DNA of 64,000 bases from Bacteroidota bacterium (GCA_016717325.1 JADKFV010000006.1:3594-67593), one strand, 5' to 3'; positions 19,965-28,947 are shown, counted from the stretch's first letter. Program-made: numbers and translations. The notes: generated from the sequence alone by a model not told the origin.

Positions 19965-20475
19965 TTAAAACAAAACTATTGAGAAAATGTAATGCCCTAA
20001 TAAAAAGTATACCCATGTACCGGCAATGGCACTCAAAAGTGTTACTATAATAACTGATGTTCCTGATCCAATTTGTGCAAATAAAGGACCGGGACATGCG
20101 CCTGTAACAGCCCACCCTAAGCCAAATAATAAGCCACCGTATATCTGACCTTTATTAAAAGTTTTTGCATGAAACTCTATGGTCTCACCATATATGGTTT
20201 TAATGTTGAATTTTTTTATCAGCCAAACCGATATCATTCCTACCACAACAGCACTGCCTATTACGCCATACATGTGAAAAGATTGTAAGCGAAACATTTC
20301 CTGTATACGAAACCAACTTATAATTTCTGCCTTTGATAAAAATAATTCCAAACCCAACTCCACTAAAAATATTTAAGGCTATGATACCATTTATGTTGCA
20401 GGTGGCTTTCATTCACACATTGTATCAATGAGCGAACTTCAAAATCCGTATTTTGATCTTTTACTGTAGTCATAT
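19965..20475 (-). CDS. YeeE/YedE-family sulfur-compound transporter, second subunit (frameshifted)
   Basis: The ATG at 20473-20475 lies 5 bp after the stop of the companion YeeE gene. The frame starts MTTVKDQNTDFEV, is lost after LKYF near 20358, passes through GVGFGIIFIK in a second frame, and continues in a third with AEIISWFRIQEMFRLQSFHMYG to a stop at 19965. At least two indels, near 20345-20360, interrupt it. The family signature FGLGWAVTGACPGP (near 20085-20125), with the conserved Cys, is intact. YeeE/YedE proteins import thiosulfate or related sulfur species. With its neighbour it forms the split two-gene version common in Bacteroidota. Confidence 0.82.
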
Positions 20476-20480
20476 TTTTT

Positions 20481-21043
20481 TTATAAAGAGAGAATAAAAG
20501 GTAAAATTAAATTGGCCATAATAAAACCTCCGGCCATAAAACAGCATGTAGCAACCAATGAAGGCCATTGCAAAGAGGATAACCCCATAATGGCATGGCC
20601 ACTGGTGCACCCACCGGCATATCGTGTTCCAAATCCAATCATAAAACCGCCAACAACCATCATTAAAAATCCTTTTAAGGTAAATAGTGCCGGCCAGTTT
20701 ATAATATCCACCGGCAATAAATTGCTGTAGTTTGTTATTCCATATTTAGCAAGTTCCGAAACCAATGCAGCATTTACTACAACAGGATTGGGATTTGCCA
20801 GTAAAGTTGCGGCAAGTATTCCACCTAAAACTATTCCGGCAACAAAAATAAATTCCAAATTTCTTTTTTCCAATCATATTTAAAGAATGCAATATTTGCA
20901 GGCATACACGCAGCACATATGTGACGCAAAGAGGAGCTAATGCCAAAAGTTTTGTTACCCATAATTAGTAAAGTTGGGACTACTAACCCAATTAGTGGCC
21001 CGGCTACATACCAGGGCCATGGTTGCTTAATCAAATCTATCAT
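20481..21043 (-). CDS. YeeE/YedE-family sulfur-compound transporter, first subunit (frameshifted)
   Basis: The frame begins MIDLIKQPWPWYVAGPLIGL, contains SLRHICAACMP with paired Cys, and ends prematurely at WNLFLLPE. The rest continues one frame over (RNLEFIFVAGIVLGG...). One extra A in the run at 20864-20869 restores a protein of about 187 residues with FGTRYAGGCTSGHAIMGLSSLQ, the family's central Cys-containing motif. About five membrane helices are visible. It starts 2 bp after the methyltransferase stop (21046) and is followed at once by the second subunit, so all three are probably one transcript at the distal end of the sulfur island. Confidence 0.85.
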
Positions 21044-21045
21044 AT

Positions 21046-21642
21046 TTATTTTTTCAATTGTATTTCAAACCATAACTCGGTATTGGCACGCGCATCAATG
21101 GAGTTGATGCAAGTTTCCATTTTCATAATATTAAAAACCGGAGCAATAACATTTTTATACTCCTCTTTGCTTCCACCAAAAGGAGGACCGCCATCAAACG
21201 AACGGTTAAATAACACACCGGCTAAAACACCATTGTCATTTAAAAGTTCTCTCATTTTGTATACATAGTTTTTCCGCAAAGAAGGCGGTAAAGCACAGAA
21301 AAAAGTTTGTTCAATAATGTAATCGTATTTAGCATGATGGTCGAAAAAATCGCCAAGCACAATTTTAATATTTGAATTGCCGGCAAATTTATTCTGTAAT
21401 TTTTCCACCAACAATGGCGCTATGTCTATGAGTGTAATGTTTGTAAATCCTTTTGATAAAAGATATTCGGCTTCATAACAATTACCACAACCGGGAATCA
21501 AAATTGCAGCATTTCTATTTTCTATAGTATCTATAAAAGATTTTAATGGTGGCGATACTTCGCCAATATCCCATCCGGTAGGTTTGGTTTCATATCTTGT
21601 ATTCCAGTAATTTTTATCGAGGCTGTTTTCTTCGTTGGGCAT
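21046..21642 (-). CDS. TPMT-family (thiopurine/thiol) S-methyltransferase
   Basis: At 198 residues it has the thiopurine-methyltransferase-like SAM fold: YWNTRYETKPTGWDIGEVSPPL at the N-terminus, ILIPGCGNCYEAEYLL (SAM motif I, near residue 48), LGDFFDH, and EQTFFCALPPSLR. Bacterial TPMT relatives methylate thiols, selenium, tellurium or sulfide. Its place in a sulfur gene run favours a thiol or sulfide acceptor, which is inference. It lies between the Kelch/T9SS gene and the YeeE pair, all on the same strand. Confidence 0.85.
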   Translation of the reverse strand: MPNEENSLDKNYWNTRYETKPTGWDIGEVSPPLKSFIDTIENRNAAILIPGCGNCYEAEYLLSKGFTNITLIDIAPLLVEKLQNKFAGNSNIKIVLGDFFDHHAKYDYIIEQTFFCALPPSLRKNYVYKMRELLNDNGVLAGVLFNRSFDGGPPFGGSKEEYKNVIAPVFNIMKMETCINSIDARANTELWFEIQLKK

Positions 21643-21686
21643 ATGATGTTGTAAAGAGTTAAAAATGTTTTTTCTGTCATACTCTA

Positions 21687-23297
21687 TTATTCAGCTACTA
21701 TAATTTGTTGAGCCGATGATAAATCACCATCGGTAAGAGTCACCCAATATACACCACCAATAGTAAGGTCTTTAATTTTATACTCAATAATATTTTCGCC
21801 CTTAGTTGTTTGCAATAAATTTTCATTCACAACTTCTTTACCATTAGCATCCGTAATAAGCAGATGCACAGGCTTTGCTTTTTTCAATGAAAACTTTATA
21901 AAGAAATAACCATCATTAGGATTGGGATACACTTGCAATTGCAAGCCGTTATTGCTTTGATGGTTGAGTTGGCTTATACCGGCAGAATTGTTTTTTATAA
22001 CAAGCACCTTAAATAGTTGATTACTCGCACTGCTTTCAATTCCTGTATTAATCCAAAAAATGTTTGCAGCTGTACTATTTATACCGCCAAAAATATATCC
22101 AACATGAGTGGTGTCGGCAATTAAGCTATCGTATTTTATTACTCCATTTTTAAATGTTGCAATATTTTCGTTGGCAATAAATTCCGAACCACTACCAAGC
22201 AACGCAGGCATCTCAACATTAAGTTTGTACTCGGTCATGTTTCCGCTATTATCTCTTTTTACATTAGCAATGGTTTTTACAAAAGGCACATTATTGTCCT
22301 GCACCAACACTCCTGCACTATCATAGTATTGTGCTATGCCACCAAAAAAAACATTGTTCATTTCGTTAGCACTTTGACTATACAACGGCAAAACGGCACA
22401 ATGGTAATGATTGTAATACTGCGCAAAAGAATTATTAATGCTGTAACTGTTACTATCAATATTCACCGCATTGAGATAAGGAATATCGGCAGCGATTTGA
22501 AAAACTCCCGAAAAAACGGTTAGCCCTTCGTTACCATTTTGCAAAATTTGCTCTACCACATTATAGTCTCTTCTATGAAATGCGAGGCTATCGGTAATTG
22601 TCTGGTAATTTGAAATAGTTAAAGAAACACCATTATCAATGAGCGTAAATTTTCTAATTTGATTGGTGTATTGCTGAAAGAATCCCGGGCCATGATTTGG
22701 ACCCATAGGATTATATCTCCCAATAAAATTTTGCCCTCCAACGAGGTAATAAGTATCGTTTATTTTATTCAGATGACCACCAGTTACTGCAAAATTTGTA
22801 TCGGCATATTGCCTGAAATAGGATGTAAAGGATTGATTGCTTGTTATAGCATTGATAACATTTGGCACATCAACAGCACATAACTTACTATAAGTAATGT
22901 GGTCGTTCATAGTTGCACTGTAACCATAGCCACCAATCAAGTATAAATAGTTTCCATCCTGGTGAAACTCCATATTTGTTGAACTTAGTTGTTCTTGTAA
23001 ATCAACAGAAAGCGAACTAAGCGGGGCCGTCCATTTTTGCATAGTTACAGGATCTACCACAGTGAGGTCGGTATTTAAACCGGAAGCATCGAATGCTGCA
23101 AACGGTTGCCTTTGATGCAAACCATCTTTTCGTCCGCCAATTATTAACCACTTACCGGCAGCCTGCCCATATGCATAAGATTGAATACCATCAAGCGCTG
23201 CAATATTTACCGGTTCGAGGGCAATGGTGAACGAAGAATTTTGTGCAAAAACAAAATTGCTTATCAGAATAAGTATTGTCCCAAAAAAAATTTTCAT
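21687..23297 (-). CDS. Kelch-like propeller protein with T9SS sorting domain
   Basis: This 536-residue protein has a signal peptide (1-18), repeated Kelch-like segments (GQAAGKWLIIGGRKDG, GNYLYLIGGYGYSA, NDTYYLVGGQNFIGRY, NEMNNVFFGGIAQYY) and a C-terminal T9SS type A domain beginning LQVYPNPNDGYFFIKF (last 80 residues). It is therefore likely exported to or across the outer membrane. It starts 3 bp after the thioredoxin stop and is followed by the TPMT-like gene, so it is embedded in the sulfur gene run. Its ligand or role there is unknown. Confidence 0.85.
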   Translation of the reverse strand: MKIFFGTILILISNFVFAQNSSFTIALEPVNIAALDGIQSYAYGQAAGKWLIIGGRKDGLHQRQPFAAFDASGLNTDLTVVDPVTMQKWTAPLSSLSVDLQEQLSSTNMEFHQDGNYLYLIGGYGYSATMNDHITYSKLCAVDVPNVINAITSNQSFTSYFRQYADTNFAVTGGHLNKINDTYYLVGGQNFIGRYNPMGPNHGPGFFQQYTNQIRKFTLIDNGVSLTISNYQTITDSLAFHRRDYNVVEQILQNGNEGLTVFSGVFQIAADIPYLNAVNIDSNSYSINNSFAQYYNHYHCAVLPLYSQSANEMNNVFFGGIAQYYDSAGVLVQDNNVPFVKTIANVKRDNSGNMTEYKLNVEMPALLGSGSEFIANENIATFKNGVIKYDSLIADTTHVGYIFGGINSTAANIFWINTGIESSASNQLFKVLVIKNNSAGISQLNHQSNNGLQLQVYPNPNDGYFFIKFSLKKAKPVHLLITDANGKEVVNENLLQTTKGENIIEYKIKDLTIGGVYWVTLTDGDLSSAQQIIVAE

Positions 23298-23300
23298 CTC

Positions 23301-23594
23301 TTAACTATTCTTATTAATAATATCAATTATCACATTTGGTTGCACTACACCACTTTGTCGCCAAAGCTGCTTGCCGTTTTTAAATAGCATGAGCGTAGGT
23401 ACTCCCTGTATTTGATAATTGCTTGCGGTTTGTTGATTTTTATCGACATCAATTTTTATAATTTTTGCTGTATCACCTATGGTGTCTTTTACTTGTTTTA
23501 AAATGGGTGCCATGGTTTTGCACGGACCACACCATTCGGCAAAAAAATCGATGAGTACCGGTTTGTCCGATTGTATAATTTGGTTGAATGTCAT
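23301..23594 (-). CDS. Thioredoxin
   Basis: At 97 residues it is a short cytoplasmic thioredoxin with FFAEWCGPCKTMAP (CGPC active site, Cys near residues 22 and 25), KIDVDKNQQTASNYQIQGVPTL with the cis-Pro, and no signal peptide. It overlaps the DUF6132 gene by 4 bases, implying translational coupling. In this island it could reduce persulfides or recycle the peroxiredoxin; this is inferred from context. Confidence 0.93.
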   Translation of the reverse strand: MTFNQIIQSDKPVLIDFFAEWCGPCKTMAPILKQVKDTIGDTAKIIKIDVDKNQQTASNYQIQGVPTLMLFKNGKQLWRQSGVVQPNVIIDIINKNS

Positions 23595-23821
23595 TGCTGT
23601 TCAGTATTATTTTGTTTTATGTTTTTTATTTCTTCGTGTTTAAACATGCTAAATAACAGAGCACCTAATAAGGCACCATATAGTGTGCTGTTAATTGGCT
23701 TCGATGTAATCATACACGTGCCCGAATCGCAACCAACTTGCTGCCAATAAAAATATCCGGCAATAGCACCAACGATAGCTCCAATTATATACAGCAGTTG
23801 ATCACTAAACCACTTCTTCAT
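23591..23821 (-). CDS. DUF6132-like small membrane protein
   Basis: I chose the ATG at 23821 (MKKWFSDQLLYI) over a longer frame from 23932, because the extension overlaps the DUF2892 gene and lacks family character. The 76-residue product has two transmembrane helices (IIGAIVGAIAGYFYW and LYGALLGALLFSMF) flanking a conserved CDSGTCMITSKP loop with two Cys. The loop pattern matches small proteins found beside rhodanese and DUF2892 genes in Bacteroidota. The paired Cys could handle sulfane sulfur, which is speculation. It overlaps the upstream gene by 17 bases and thioredoxin by 4. Confidence 0.75.
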   Translation of the reverse strand: MKKWFSDQLLYIIGAIVGAIAGYFYWQQVGCDSGTCMITSKPINSTLYGALLGALLFSMFKHEEIKNIKQNNTEQQ

Positions 23822-24041
23822 AGATAACATCATCTTGAGGTGTTTTATTTTTTTTTGTTGGAATATAACATGCATTATTACAGCAACCCAAATTGAAAAT
23901 TGCCATAAGAATAAATAAAAGCCCGCCAACACCGAACAGAAAATCGCGTTCGATGAGTGCTTGAATTAAGACGATAGACCCAAGAATGAATTGCAGCACA
24001 CGCATAAAATTCCACTTGATAAATATGGTTGAAGCTTTCAT
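23805..24041 (-). CDS. DUF2892 (YgaP-like) membrane protein
   Basis: The start at 24041 (MKASTIFIKWN) is 2 bp after the rhodanese stop and is preferred over the 24074 start, which overlaps that gene. The 78-residue product has the DUF2892 core NFMRVLQFILGSIVLIQAL and a second helix (FGVGGLLFILMAIFNLGCCNNACYIP). The CC-C motif is the usual end of this domain. In E. coli YgaP the same domain is fused to a rhodanese domain; here the two are adjacent separate genes, supporting a shared role in sulfane-sulfur handling at the membrane. Confidence 0.85.
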   Translation of the reverse strand: MKASTIFIKWNFMRVLQFILGSIVLIQALIERDFLFGVGGLLFILMAIFNLGCCNNACYIPTKKNKTPQDDVIYEEVV

Positions 24042-24043
24042 TT

Positions 24044-24358
24044 TTAAGATAGTAATTTTGCCACGTTTTGCCATGTGCCACCATTAGTGACATTGGTAAT
24101 TCCATATTGATTTAAAATAGATTTTGCCTGCTCACTACGCATACCACTTCGGCAAAAAACAACTACTTGTTCTTTGTTTTTAAACTTGGCTAGTTGATTA
24201 GTCAATTTATCCAAAGGAATATTAACCGCACCTTTTACACTACCTTGAGCAAACTCGCTCTCGCTGCGCACGTCTACTAAATATGCGCCATTATTAACCA
24301 TTGTTGACAACACATCATTATTGCTGCCACCACCAAATAAATTACTAAAAAACCCCAT
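24044..24358 (-). CDS. Single-domain rhodanese
   Basis: At 104 residues it is a complete rhodanese domain: YLVDVRSESEFAQGSVKGAVNIPLDKL, then the active-site loop VVFCRSGMRSEQA with catalytic Cys near residue 71, and a final GGTWQNVAK helix. The N-terminus MGFFSNLFGG is amphipathic and typical of small Bacteroidota rhodaneses, with no signal peptide. It carries sulfane sulfur as Cys persulfide. It lies 51 bp after the MBL/rhodanese gene and is followed within 2 bp by DUF2892. Confidence 0.92.
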   Translation of the reverse strand: MGFFSNLFGGGSNNDVLSTMVNNGAYLVDVRSESEFAQGSVKGAVNIPLDKLTNQLAKFKNKEQVVVFCRSGMRSEQAKSILNQYGITNVTNGGTWQNVAKLLS

Positions 24359-24409
24359 GTTGTTTGTATGTATTACAAGTTGAAATTATAACTAATGTAT
24401 CAGTACTTT

Positions 24410-25825
24410 TTATTTTAATATTTTCGATTGACAAATAAAATCGGTTTTAGGAAGTGATGTTTTTGAAATTGCATTAAACCCTCCCTCCACTTCGGTAAAA
24501 TTTCGATATCCACGAGCTTGCAAAATGGATGCTGCAATCATGCTTCTGTATCCTCCGGCACAATGCATAAAAAAATGTTCATCCGGATTTATATCTTTCA
24601 CCCAATCATTGATGTAAGCTAATGGTTTGCTATAAGCATCTTCAATATGTTCGGCAGCATACTCACTTTCTTTTCTAACATCTATAATTTTGCTCTCGCC
24701 AATTTTTACTTCGTTGGCAAACTGCTCCGCAGTAATTCGATTTACGCTGTCCACTTCTTCGCCATTATTTTTCCATGCTTCGAAGCCACCTTTCAAATGG
24801 CCGAGAATATTATCGAAACCCACACGGCTTAATCGTGTTACAGATTCTTCTTCGCTGCCTTGATTTGTTATTAAAACAATAGGCTGCTTTACATCGGCTA
24901 TCAAAGCACCAACCCATGGAGCAAAGTCTCCATCGATACCAATGTTTATAGATTGAGGAATAAAACCTTTGGCAAAATCTTTATTGGTTCGTGTATCAAG
25001 AATTAATGCGCCTGCAGTTTCCACTACCGTTTCGAACTCATCAACCGATAAGGCTTTCATACCCTGATTAAAAACTTTATCGAAACTTTCGTAGCCGGTT
25101 TTATTCATTGCTACGTTCATTCCAAAGTAGGCTGGTGGTGGCAACAATCCATCGGTAACTTCTTTCACAAATTCCGCTTCTGTCATGTTTGTCCTTAAAG
25201 CATAATTAAACTGCTTTTGATTACCTATTGTTGAAACAGTTTCTTTACTCATATTTTTTCCGCATGCGCTGCCGGCACCATGTGCAGGATAAACAATCAC
25301 CGCATCGGGCAAGGTCATTACCTTATCGCGTAGCGAATGAAAAAGTGTGGCAGCCAACTGTTCTTGCGTCATTGATGCAGCTTTTTGTGCAAGGTCGGGC
25401 CGACCCACATCGCCAATAAATAAAGTATCGCCACTAAATAATGCATGCTCTTTTCCGTTTTCATCTATCAACAGGTAGCAACTGCTTTCCATGGTATGAC
25501 CAGGAGTATGCAATACTTTTATTTTTATAGTACCTACTTCAAACACCTGATTATCGGTTGCAATAATTGAATCGAATGTTGGGTTTGCAGTAGGTCCATA
25601 CACAATCTTTGCAGCTGTCTTTTTGCTCAAATCTAAATGGCCACTTACAAAGTCGGCATGAAAATGAGTTTCAAAAATATACTTCAACTTAACACCATCG
25701 CGTGTTAAACGATCGAGATAAGGTTGCACTTCGCGCAAGGGATCGATGATTGCTGCTTCGCCATTTGAAGTAATGTAGTAGGCACCTTGTGCCAAACATC
25801 CTGTATAAATTTGTTCTATCTGCAT
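24410..25825 (-). CDS. MBL-fold hydrolase with two rhodanese domains (persulfide dioxygenase-like)
   Basis: Residues 1-245 form a metallo-beta-lactamase domain with ETHFHADFVSGH (HxHxD...H, near residues 52-63), HTPGHT and SGDTLFIGDVGRPD, the pattern of ETHE1-type persulfide dioxygenases. Residues about 265-360 are a rhodanese domain whose catalytic loop reads ITNQGSEEE, so the Cys is missing. Residues about 370-460 are a second rhodanese with FMHCAGGYRS, catalytic Cys present. The arrangement is like CstB/Blh proteins, which oxidise low-molecular-weight persulfides to sulfite or thiosulfate. A candidate Crp site and -7 box lie upstream (25864-25908). Confidence 0.9.
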   Translation of the reverse strand: MQIEQIYTGCLAQGAYYITSNGEAAIIDPLREVQPYLDRLTRDGVKLKYIFETHFHADFVSGHLDLSKKTAAKIVYGPTANPTFDSIIATDNQVFEVGTIKIKVLHTPGHTMESSCYLLIDENGKEHALFSGDTLFIGDVGRPDLAQKAASMTQEQLAATLFHSLRDKVMTLPDAVIVYPAHGAGSACGKNMSKETVSTIGNQKQFNYALRTNMTEAEFVKEVTDGLLPPPAYFGMNVAMNKTGYESFDKVFNQGMKALSVDEFETVVETAGALILDTRTNKDFAKGFIPQSINIGIDGDFAPWVGALIADVKQPIVLITNQGSEEESVTRLSRVGFDNILGHLKGGFEAWKNNGEEVDSVNRITAEQFANEVKIGESKIIDVRKESEYAAEHIEDAYSKPLAYINDWVKDINPDEHFFMHCAGGYRSMIAASILQARGYRNFTEVEGGFNAISKTSLPKTDFICQSKILK

Positions 25826-25863
25826 ATTTTGTTTTGTTTATAATTTATTTCTATTTGAGGGTG

Positions 25864-25908
25864 CAAAGTTAATTTAATACTACGCTTTTATGTTTAATAA
25901 ATGTCACA
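25864..25908 (-). promoter_or_regulatory. Predicted Crp-type activated promoter for MBL/rhodanese operon
   Basis: On the reverse strand TGTGAC (25908-25903) is followed by exactly 31 bp and then TAACTTTGCACC (-7 box TAACTTTG at 25871-25864), 38 bp before the ATG. The same spacing and the TTTGCAYC context occur before the peroxiredoxin and tauE genes. This would place the site near -41, as for class II Crp activation. No -33 TTG is evident, which fits activator dependence. Confidence 0.6.
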
Positions 25909-25924
25909 TAAACAGCAAGTCGTA

Positions 25925-26581
25925 TTACGCTTCAATTAATTTTTTTGCCAGGTAAAAATCTACTTTCTCACAGGTTTTATCTGCTATTCGCTCTTCCATT
26001 GCTGCTAAAGTTTTTGGTGGTGGCACAATAATCATATCGCCTTTTTTCCAGTTTAACGGCATGGCCACTTTATGCTTATCTGAAAATTGAAGTGCTTCTA
26101 ATACCCTTAATATTTCATCCATGTTTCGTCCAACATTTAAAGGGTAATACATAATCAATCTGATTTTCTTGTCTGGGTCAATAAAAAAAACAGCACGCAC
26201 AGCAGCTGTTTCACTTTCGTTAGGCTGCAACATGCCATACAGTTTGCTCACCTTCATATCAATATCAGCTATGATAGGAAATGATAAGTAAACACCGGTT
26301 TTCTCTCTCACATTATTTACCCAGGCAAGGTGTGAGTGAATACTGTCAATACTTAATCCTAACAACTCCGTATTAAGTGCGGTAAATTCATCTTTGCGAA
26401 TGGCAAAGCCACTCATCTCAGTAGTACAAACGGGAGTGAAATCGGCAGGATGAGAAAACAAAACGGTCCACTTGTCCTTGGCAAATTCAGAGAATTTTAT
26501 TTTACCGGTAGTAGTTATCGCTTCAAAATCGGGAGCTGTGTCACCAATGCGAGGCATTGAATAAATTTGTTCGTTTTGCAT
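25925..26581 (-). CDS. 1-Cys peroxiredoxin (Prx6-like)
   Basis: I chose the ATG at 26581 (MQNEQIYSMPRIGDTAPDF). A longer frame to 26650 would run through the promoter and into the preceding gene. The 218-residue product has the Prx6 pattern: FSHPADFTPVCTTEMSGFA with peroxidatic Cys near residue 52, SIDSIHSHLAW, and the long C-terminal extension with VAMPLNWKKGDMIIVPP. There is no clear resolving Cys pair. It reduces peroxides and, in sulfur contexts, may reduce hydropersulfides (inference). It has its own candidate regulated promoter (26607-26651). Confidence 0.92.
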   Translation of the reverse strand: MQNEQIYSMPRIGDTAPDFEAITTTGKIKFSEFAKDKWTVLFSHPADFTPVCTTEMSGFAIRKDEFTALNTELLGLSIDSIHSHLAWVNNVREKTGVYLSFPIIADIDMKVSKLYGMLQPNESETAAVRAVFFIDPDKKIRLIMYYPLNVGRNMDEILRVLEALQFSDKHKVAMPLNWKKGDMIIVPPPKTLAAMEERIADKTCEKVDFYLAKKLIEA

Positions 26582-26606
26582 TTTATTTGATTTTAATTTT
26601 ACGGTG

Positions 26607-26651
26607 CAAAGATGCTTTAGTTGATGAGTATTTTCAGTATTAAAAGTCACA
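26607..26651 (-). promoter_or_regulatory. Predicted Crp-type activated promoter for peroxiredoxin
   Basis: TGTGAC (26651-26646, reverse strand) is followed by exactly 31 bp and CATCTTTGCACC (-7-like box CATCTTTG at 26614-26607), with the peroxiredoxin ATG 25 bp further on. The upstream element overlaps the last codons of the methyltransferase-like gene. It has the same architecture as the sites at 25864-25908 and 33134-33178. Confidence 0.55.
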
Positions 26652-27122
26652 CAACTGCATCAATTTTAAAAAAAAAGGAAAAAACCTGCCTGTGTTTTTC
26701 TTGTACTCCTTGTAATCAGAAAATTGATTGGTGAGTAATCGCTCTTCGTATTTTGATTTAAAATAAAACAAAATCCACAACGAAAAACCGACTGCTATTT
26801 TCCAAAAACTGCCATCATAAAATCCAAAACCTAATGCAGTTAAAATAATACCAGAATAAATGGGATGACGAACAAATTTATAAAGTCCGGTTTGTATTAA
26901 GGTGCCGTTTTCTTTTGGTGTAGGAAAGGGAGTTAGGTTTTTATTCAGTTGCAAAATAGCAAGGGCAATTACAACTATTCCAATACTTGCAATTGCAAAT
27001 GCGGTGTATTTAAGAACACAATTTGGTTGAAATGAAAACGCAGCAATTGGAAAAACAAAAGCAATAAAAAGCAACAACTGTATGCTTACAAAAACGATAT
27101 CTTTTGTTGCTATTTTTTTCAT
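26640..27122 (-). CDS. Isoprenylcysteine carboxyl methyltransferase-family membrane protein
   Basis: This 160-residue protein has about four hydrophobic helices and the ICMT/phospholipid methyltransferase signature GLYKFVRHPIYSGIILTALG (RHPxY, near residue 96) and KSKYEERLLTNQFSDYKEYK (EE...Y, near residue 125), which form the SAM-binding site. Bacterial members are largely uncharacterised methyltransferases; a few act on thiols, quinones or lipids. Its start codon overlaps the cupin gene stop by 4 bases (27119-27122), so the two are coupled. Confidence 0.82.
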   Translation of the reverse strand: MKKIATKDIVFVSIQLLLFIAFVFPIAAFSFQPNCVLKYTAFAIASIGIVVIALAILQLNKNLTPFPTPKENGTLIQTGLYKFVRHPIYSGIILTALGFGFYDGSFWKIAVGFSLWILFYFKSKYEERLLTNQFSDYKEYKKNTGRFFPFFLKLMQLCDF

Positions 27123-27415
27123 TTAAGTAGTACAAGCTGACAAGTCGAAATTCCTTTTATCCAATGCTTAACCAATGGTTCAATGTTTACATATGTACCC
27201 GGAAGTAAAGTTTCTTGCAATCCATTTTCGTTTTCAAAAATAGCTTCACCTTCAATACAAATTAATAAGGCAGGCACTTTTGTAATGTGTTCCTTTAATT
27301 GCTCGCCTTGCAAAATTTTAATGGTTGTTGCTGCTCCTTCTGTTCCTTTAAAAAGAGGAAGTGCTGATACAGGTTTTTCCGCAGTATGTAAATCTTTTAT
27401 GTTCATAGCTAACAA
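27119..27415 (-). CDS. Small cupin-domain protein
   Basis: The 98-residue product is a single cupin-like beta-barrel: LQGEQLKEHITKVPALLICIEGEAIFE followed by LLPGTYVNIEPLVKHWIKG. The usual HxH metal pair is incomplete (only EH and KHW are visible), so metal binding is uncertain. The start may be MNIKDLH (27406) rather than MLAMNIK. It is translationally coupled to the methyltransferase-like gene downstream and lies 107 bp after the porin gene. Confidence 0.75.
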   Translation of the reverse strand: MLAMNIKDLHTAEKPVSALPLFKGTEGAATTIKILQGEQLKEHITKVPALLICIEGEAIFENENGLQETLLPGTYVNIEPLVKHWIKGISTCQLVLLK

Positions 27416-27522
27416 AATTTAAGTAAAATATACAATATGGAGAATACTGTATTTCCTTTTAAAATCCAGTACTACTTTGAAAAGAAATAGTTTAAATTAA
27501 CGAAAAGAAAATTGATAATATT

Positions 27523-28947
27523 TTAAAAATTATAATTCAATACAAAATTGTAATTCACCATGTCCACTTTGTTAATCACATATTTATCGTTGTTATAAAT
27601 GTTACCATCATTAATTTTTCCGGCTACCAGTATTTGCGCTTCAAGTCCCTTTAAAACTCCTGCAAAAGAATACCTCACATCTGCATTAATTTGCGTGTAA
27701 GAAGGCAAGCCATATTTATTAAGCGCATAGTTTTTTACATCCGGCAAATTGTAATACCCGCCAGCAAGCGAAGTTTTAATTCTTACTTTATCGAAATTGT
27801 AATTCACTTTTGCCATGATTGCATTTACATCACCAAAACCTTCATTACGTTCGCGAGGTAAGAAGGTAAAAAACGGGTCGCGTCCCCACTCGCGCGGCAT
27901 AAGGTAACGACCATCAGCAGTTATGCGATTGTAGTTAATACTGGTTTCTATTTTCTTGTTTTTCCAGCCAGCACGCACACCAAAAGCCATTGCCTTCGCT
28001 TCTTTATCAACATACGTTTTCGACTGATTTTTATTTCCTCCATATTTGATTGCATCCTGACGAATGACTTGTGCTGACGAGAATATTGAACTTTCCTTTT
28101 TAAGTGGAAGCTGCCAATCGGCCTGAAGCATTGCTGTGTTCAAAATATTTTCGATAAAAACATCCCATGCATGCAACTTGAAATTTTTTATTGCTTCGTT
28201 GTGAATGCCCAGCATAAAAACTCCGTTAGAGGTAAGGTTATTGGCGTATTGCGATTTGGTTCCATCAGTATTTACTCCTGAAGAATAAACACCAATTGAG
28301 GATGCGCCTCTAAACCATTTGGTAGTGCTGCGTGGTGAAAAACCATACAGCCAGCCACCTTCAATTTTTGTTTTTTTAATCTCATTTATTTCAAAGTAAG
28401 CACCTTCAACTTCTGAAGGCCGCATACGGCCATCCTGTAAATTGATAAAGGGCGTATTAAGCAACTGGCGACCGAACGAGAGGGATGAATTTTTATAATT
28501 GTATTTGAGATATAATTCCTCGAGGCGGTTAATATCCTTTTTATTGTAAGGATCCTGAATATCAAACAAACCAATTTCATAACGGTTGTATTGACCAGTG
28601 GCACTATCAGGCACACCTAAATCAGATGAGCCAATATTAAATATATAATAGCCGCTCAATGCAAACTGAAAGCCATAAAATTTTGCTGTTTCATAGCGTA
28701 ATCCGCCACCCACAGCATTTGCATAATAATCAGTAAGACCTGTTACATTATCAGTAGCCAATAAAAAATACCTGAAACTACCATTAAATTTTCCTGCTTT
28801 AAAAGCATGCAATAACGAAGTAGAATCTGTTACTACTTCATTTTTTGAATTCCAGGTAGCTGGTTTTTCATTTACTTCCTGGTGTTGTGCATATATAGTA
28901 TTTCCGGTAAGCAGCATTACTGCTGCAGTTATGATTTTTTTCATCAT
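27523..28947 (-). CDS. OprD-like outer-membrane porin
   Basis: This 474-residue protein has a signal peptide (1-20, ending TIYAQ). Its barrel has alternating strands, including FRYFLLATDNVTGLTDYYANAVGG and LEELYLKYNYKNSSLSFGRQLLNTPFINLQDGRM, which resembles the OprD/porin family loop-to-strand pattern, and it ends with an aromatic strand (VLNYNF). OprD-type porins let small anions or organic acids through the outer membrane. It lies 22 bp after the DsrE-like gene, so it probably belongs to the tauE-tsdA-soxB transcript and could admit the sulfur substrate (inference). Confidence 0.82.
   Translation of the reverse strand: MMKKIITAAVMLLTGNTIYAQHQEVNEKPATWNSKNEVVTDSTSLLHAFKAGKFNGSFRYFLLATDNVTGLTDYYANAVGGGLRYETAKFYGFQFALSGYYIFNIGSSDLGVPDSATGQYNRYEIGLFDIQDPYNKKDINRLEELYLKYNYKNSSLSFGRQLLNTPFINLQDGRMRPSEVEGAYFEINEIKKTKIEGGWLYGFSPRSTTKWFRGASSIGVYSSGVNTDGTKSQYANNLTSNGVFMLGIHNEAIKNFKLHAWDVFIENILNTAMLQADWQLPLKKESSIFSSAQVIRQDAIKYGGNKNQSKTYVDKEAKAMAFGVRAGWKNKKIETSINYNRITADGRYLMPREWGRDPFFTFLPRERNEGFGDVNAIMAKVNYNFDKVRIKTSLAGGYYNLPDVKNYALNKYGLPSYTQINADVRYSFAGVLKGLEAQILVAGKINDGNIYNNDKYVINKVDMVNYNFVLNYNF

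Noticed and set aside
20481..21043. A short separate ORF with its own start (MEKRNLEFIF) as an independent membrane gene
   Set aside because: It is the second part of the YeeE protein after a homopolymer frameshift. Its start overlaps the upstream part and the joined sequence gives the family's normal N-terminal helices.
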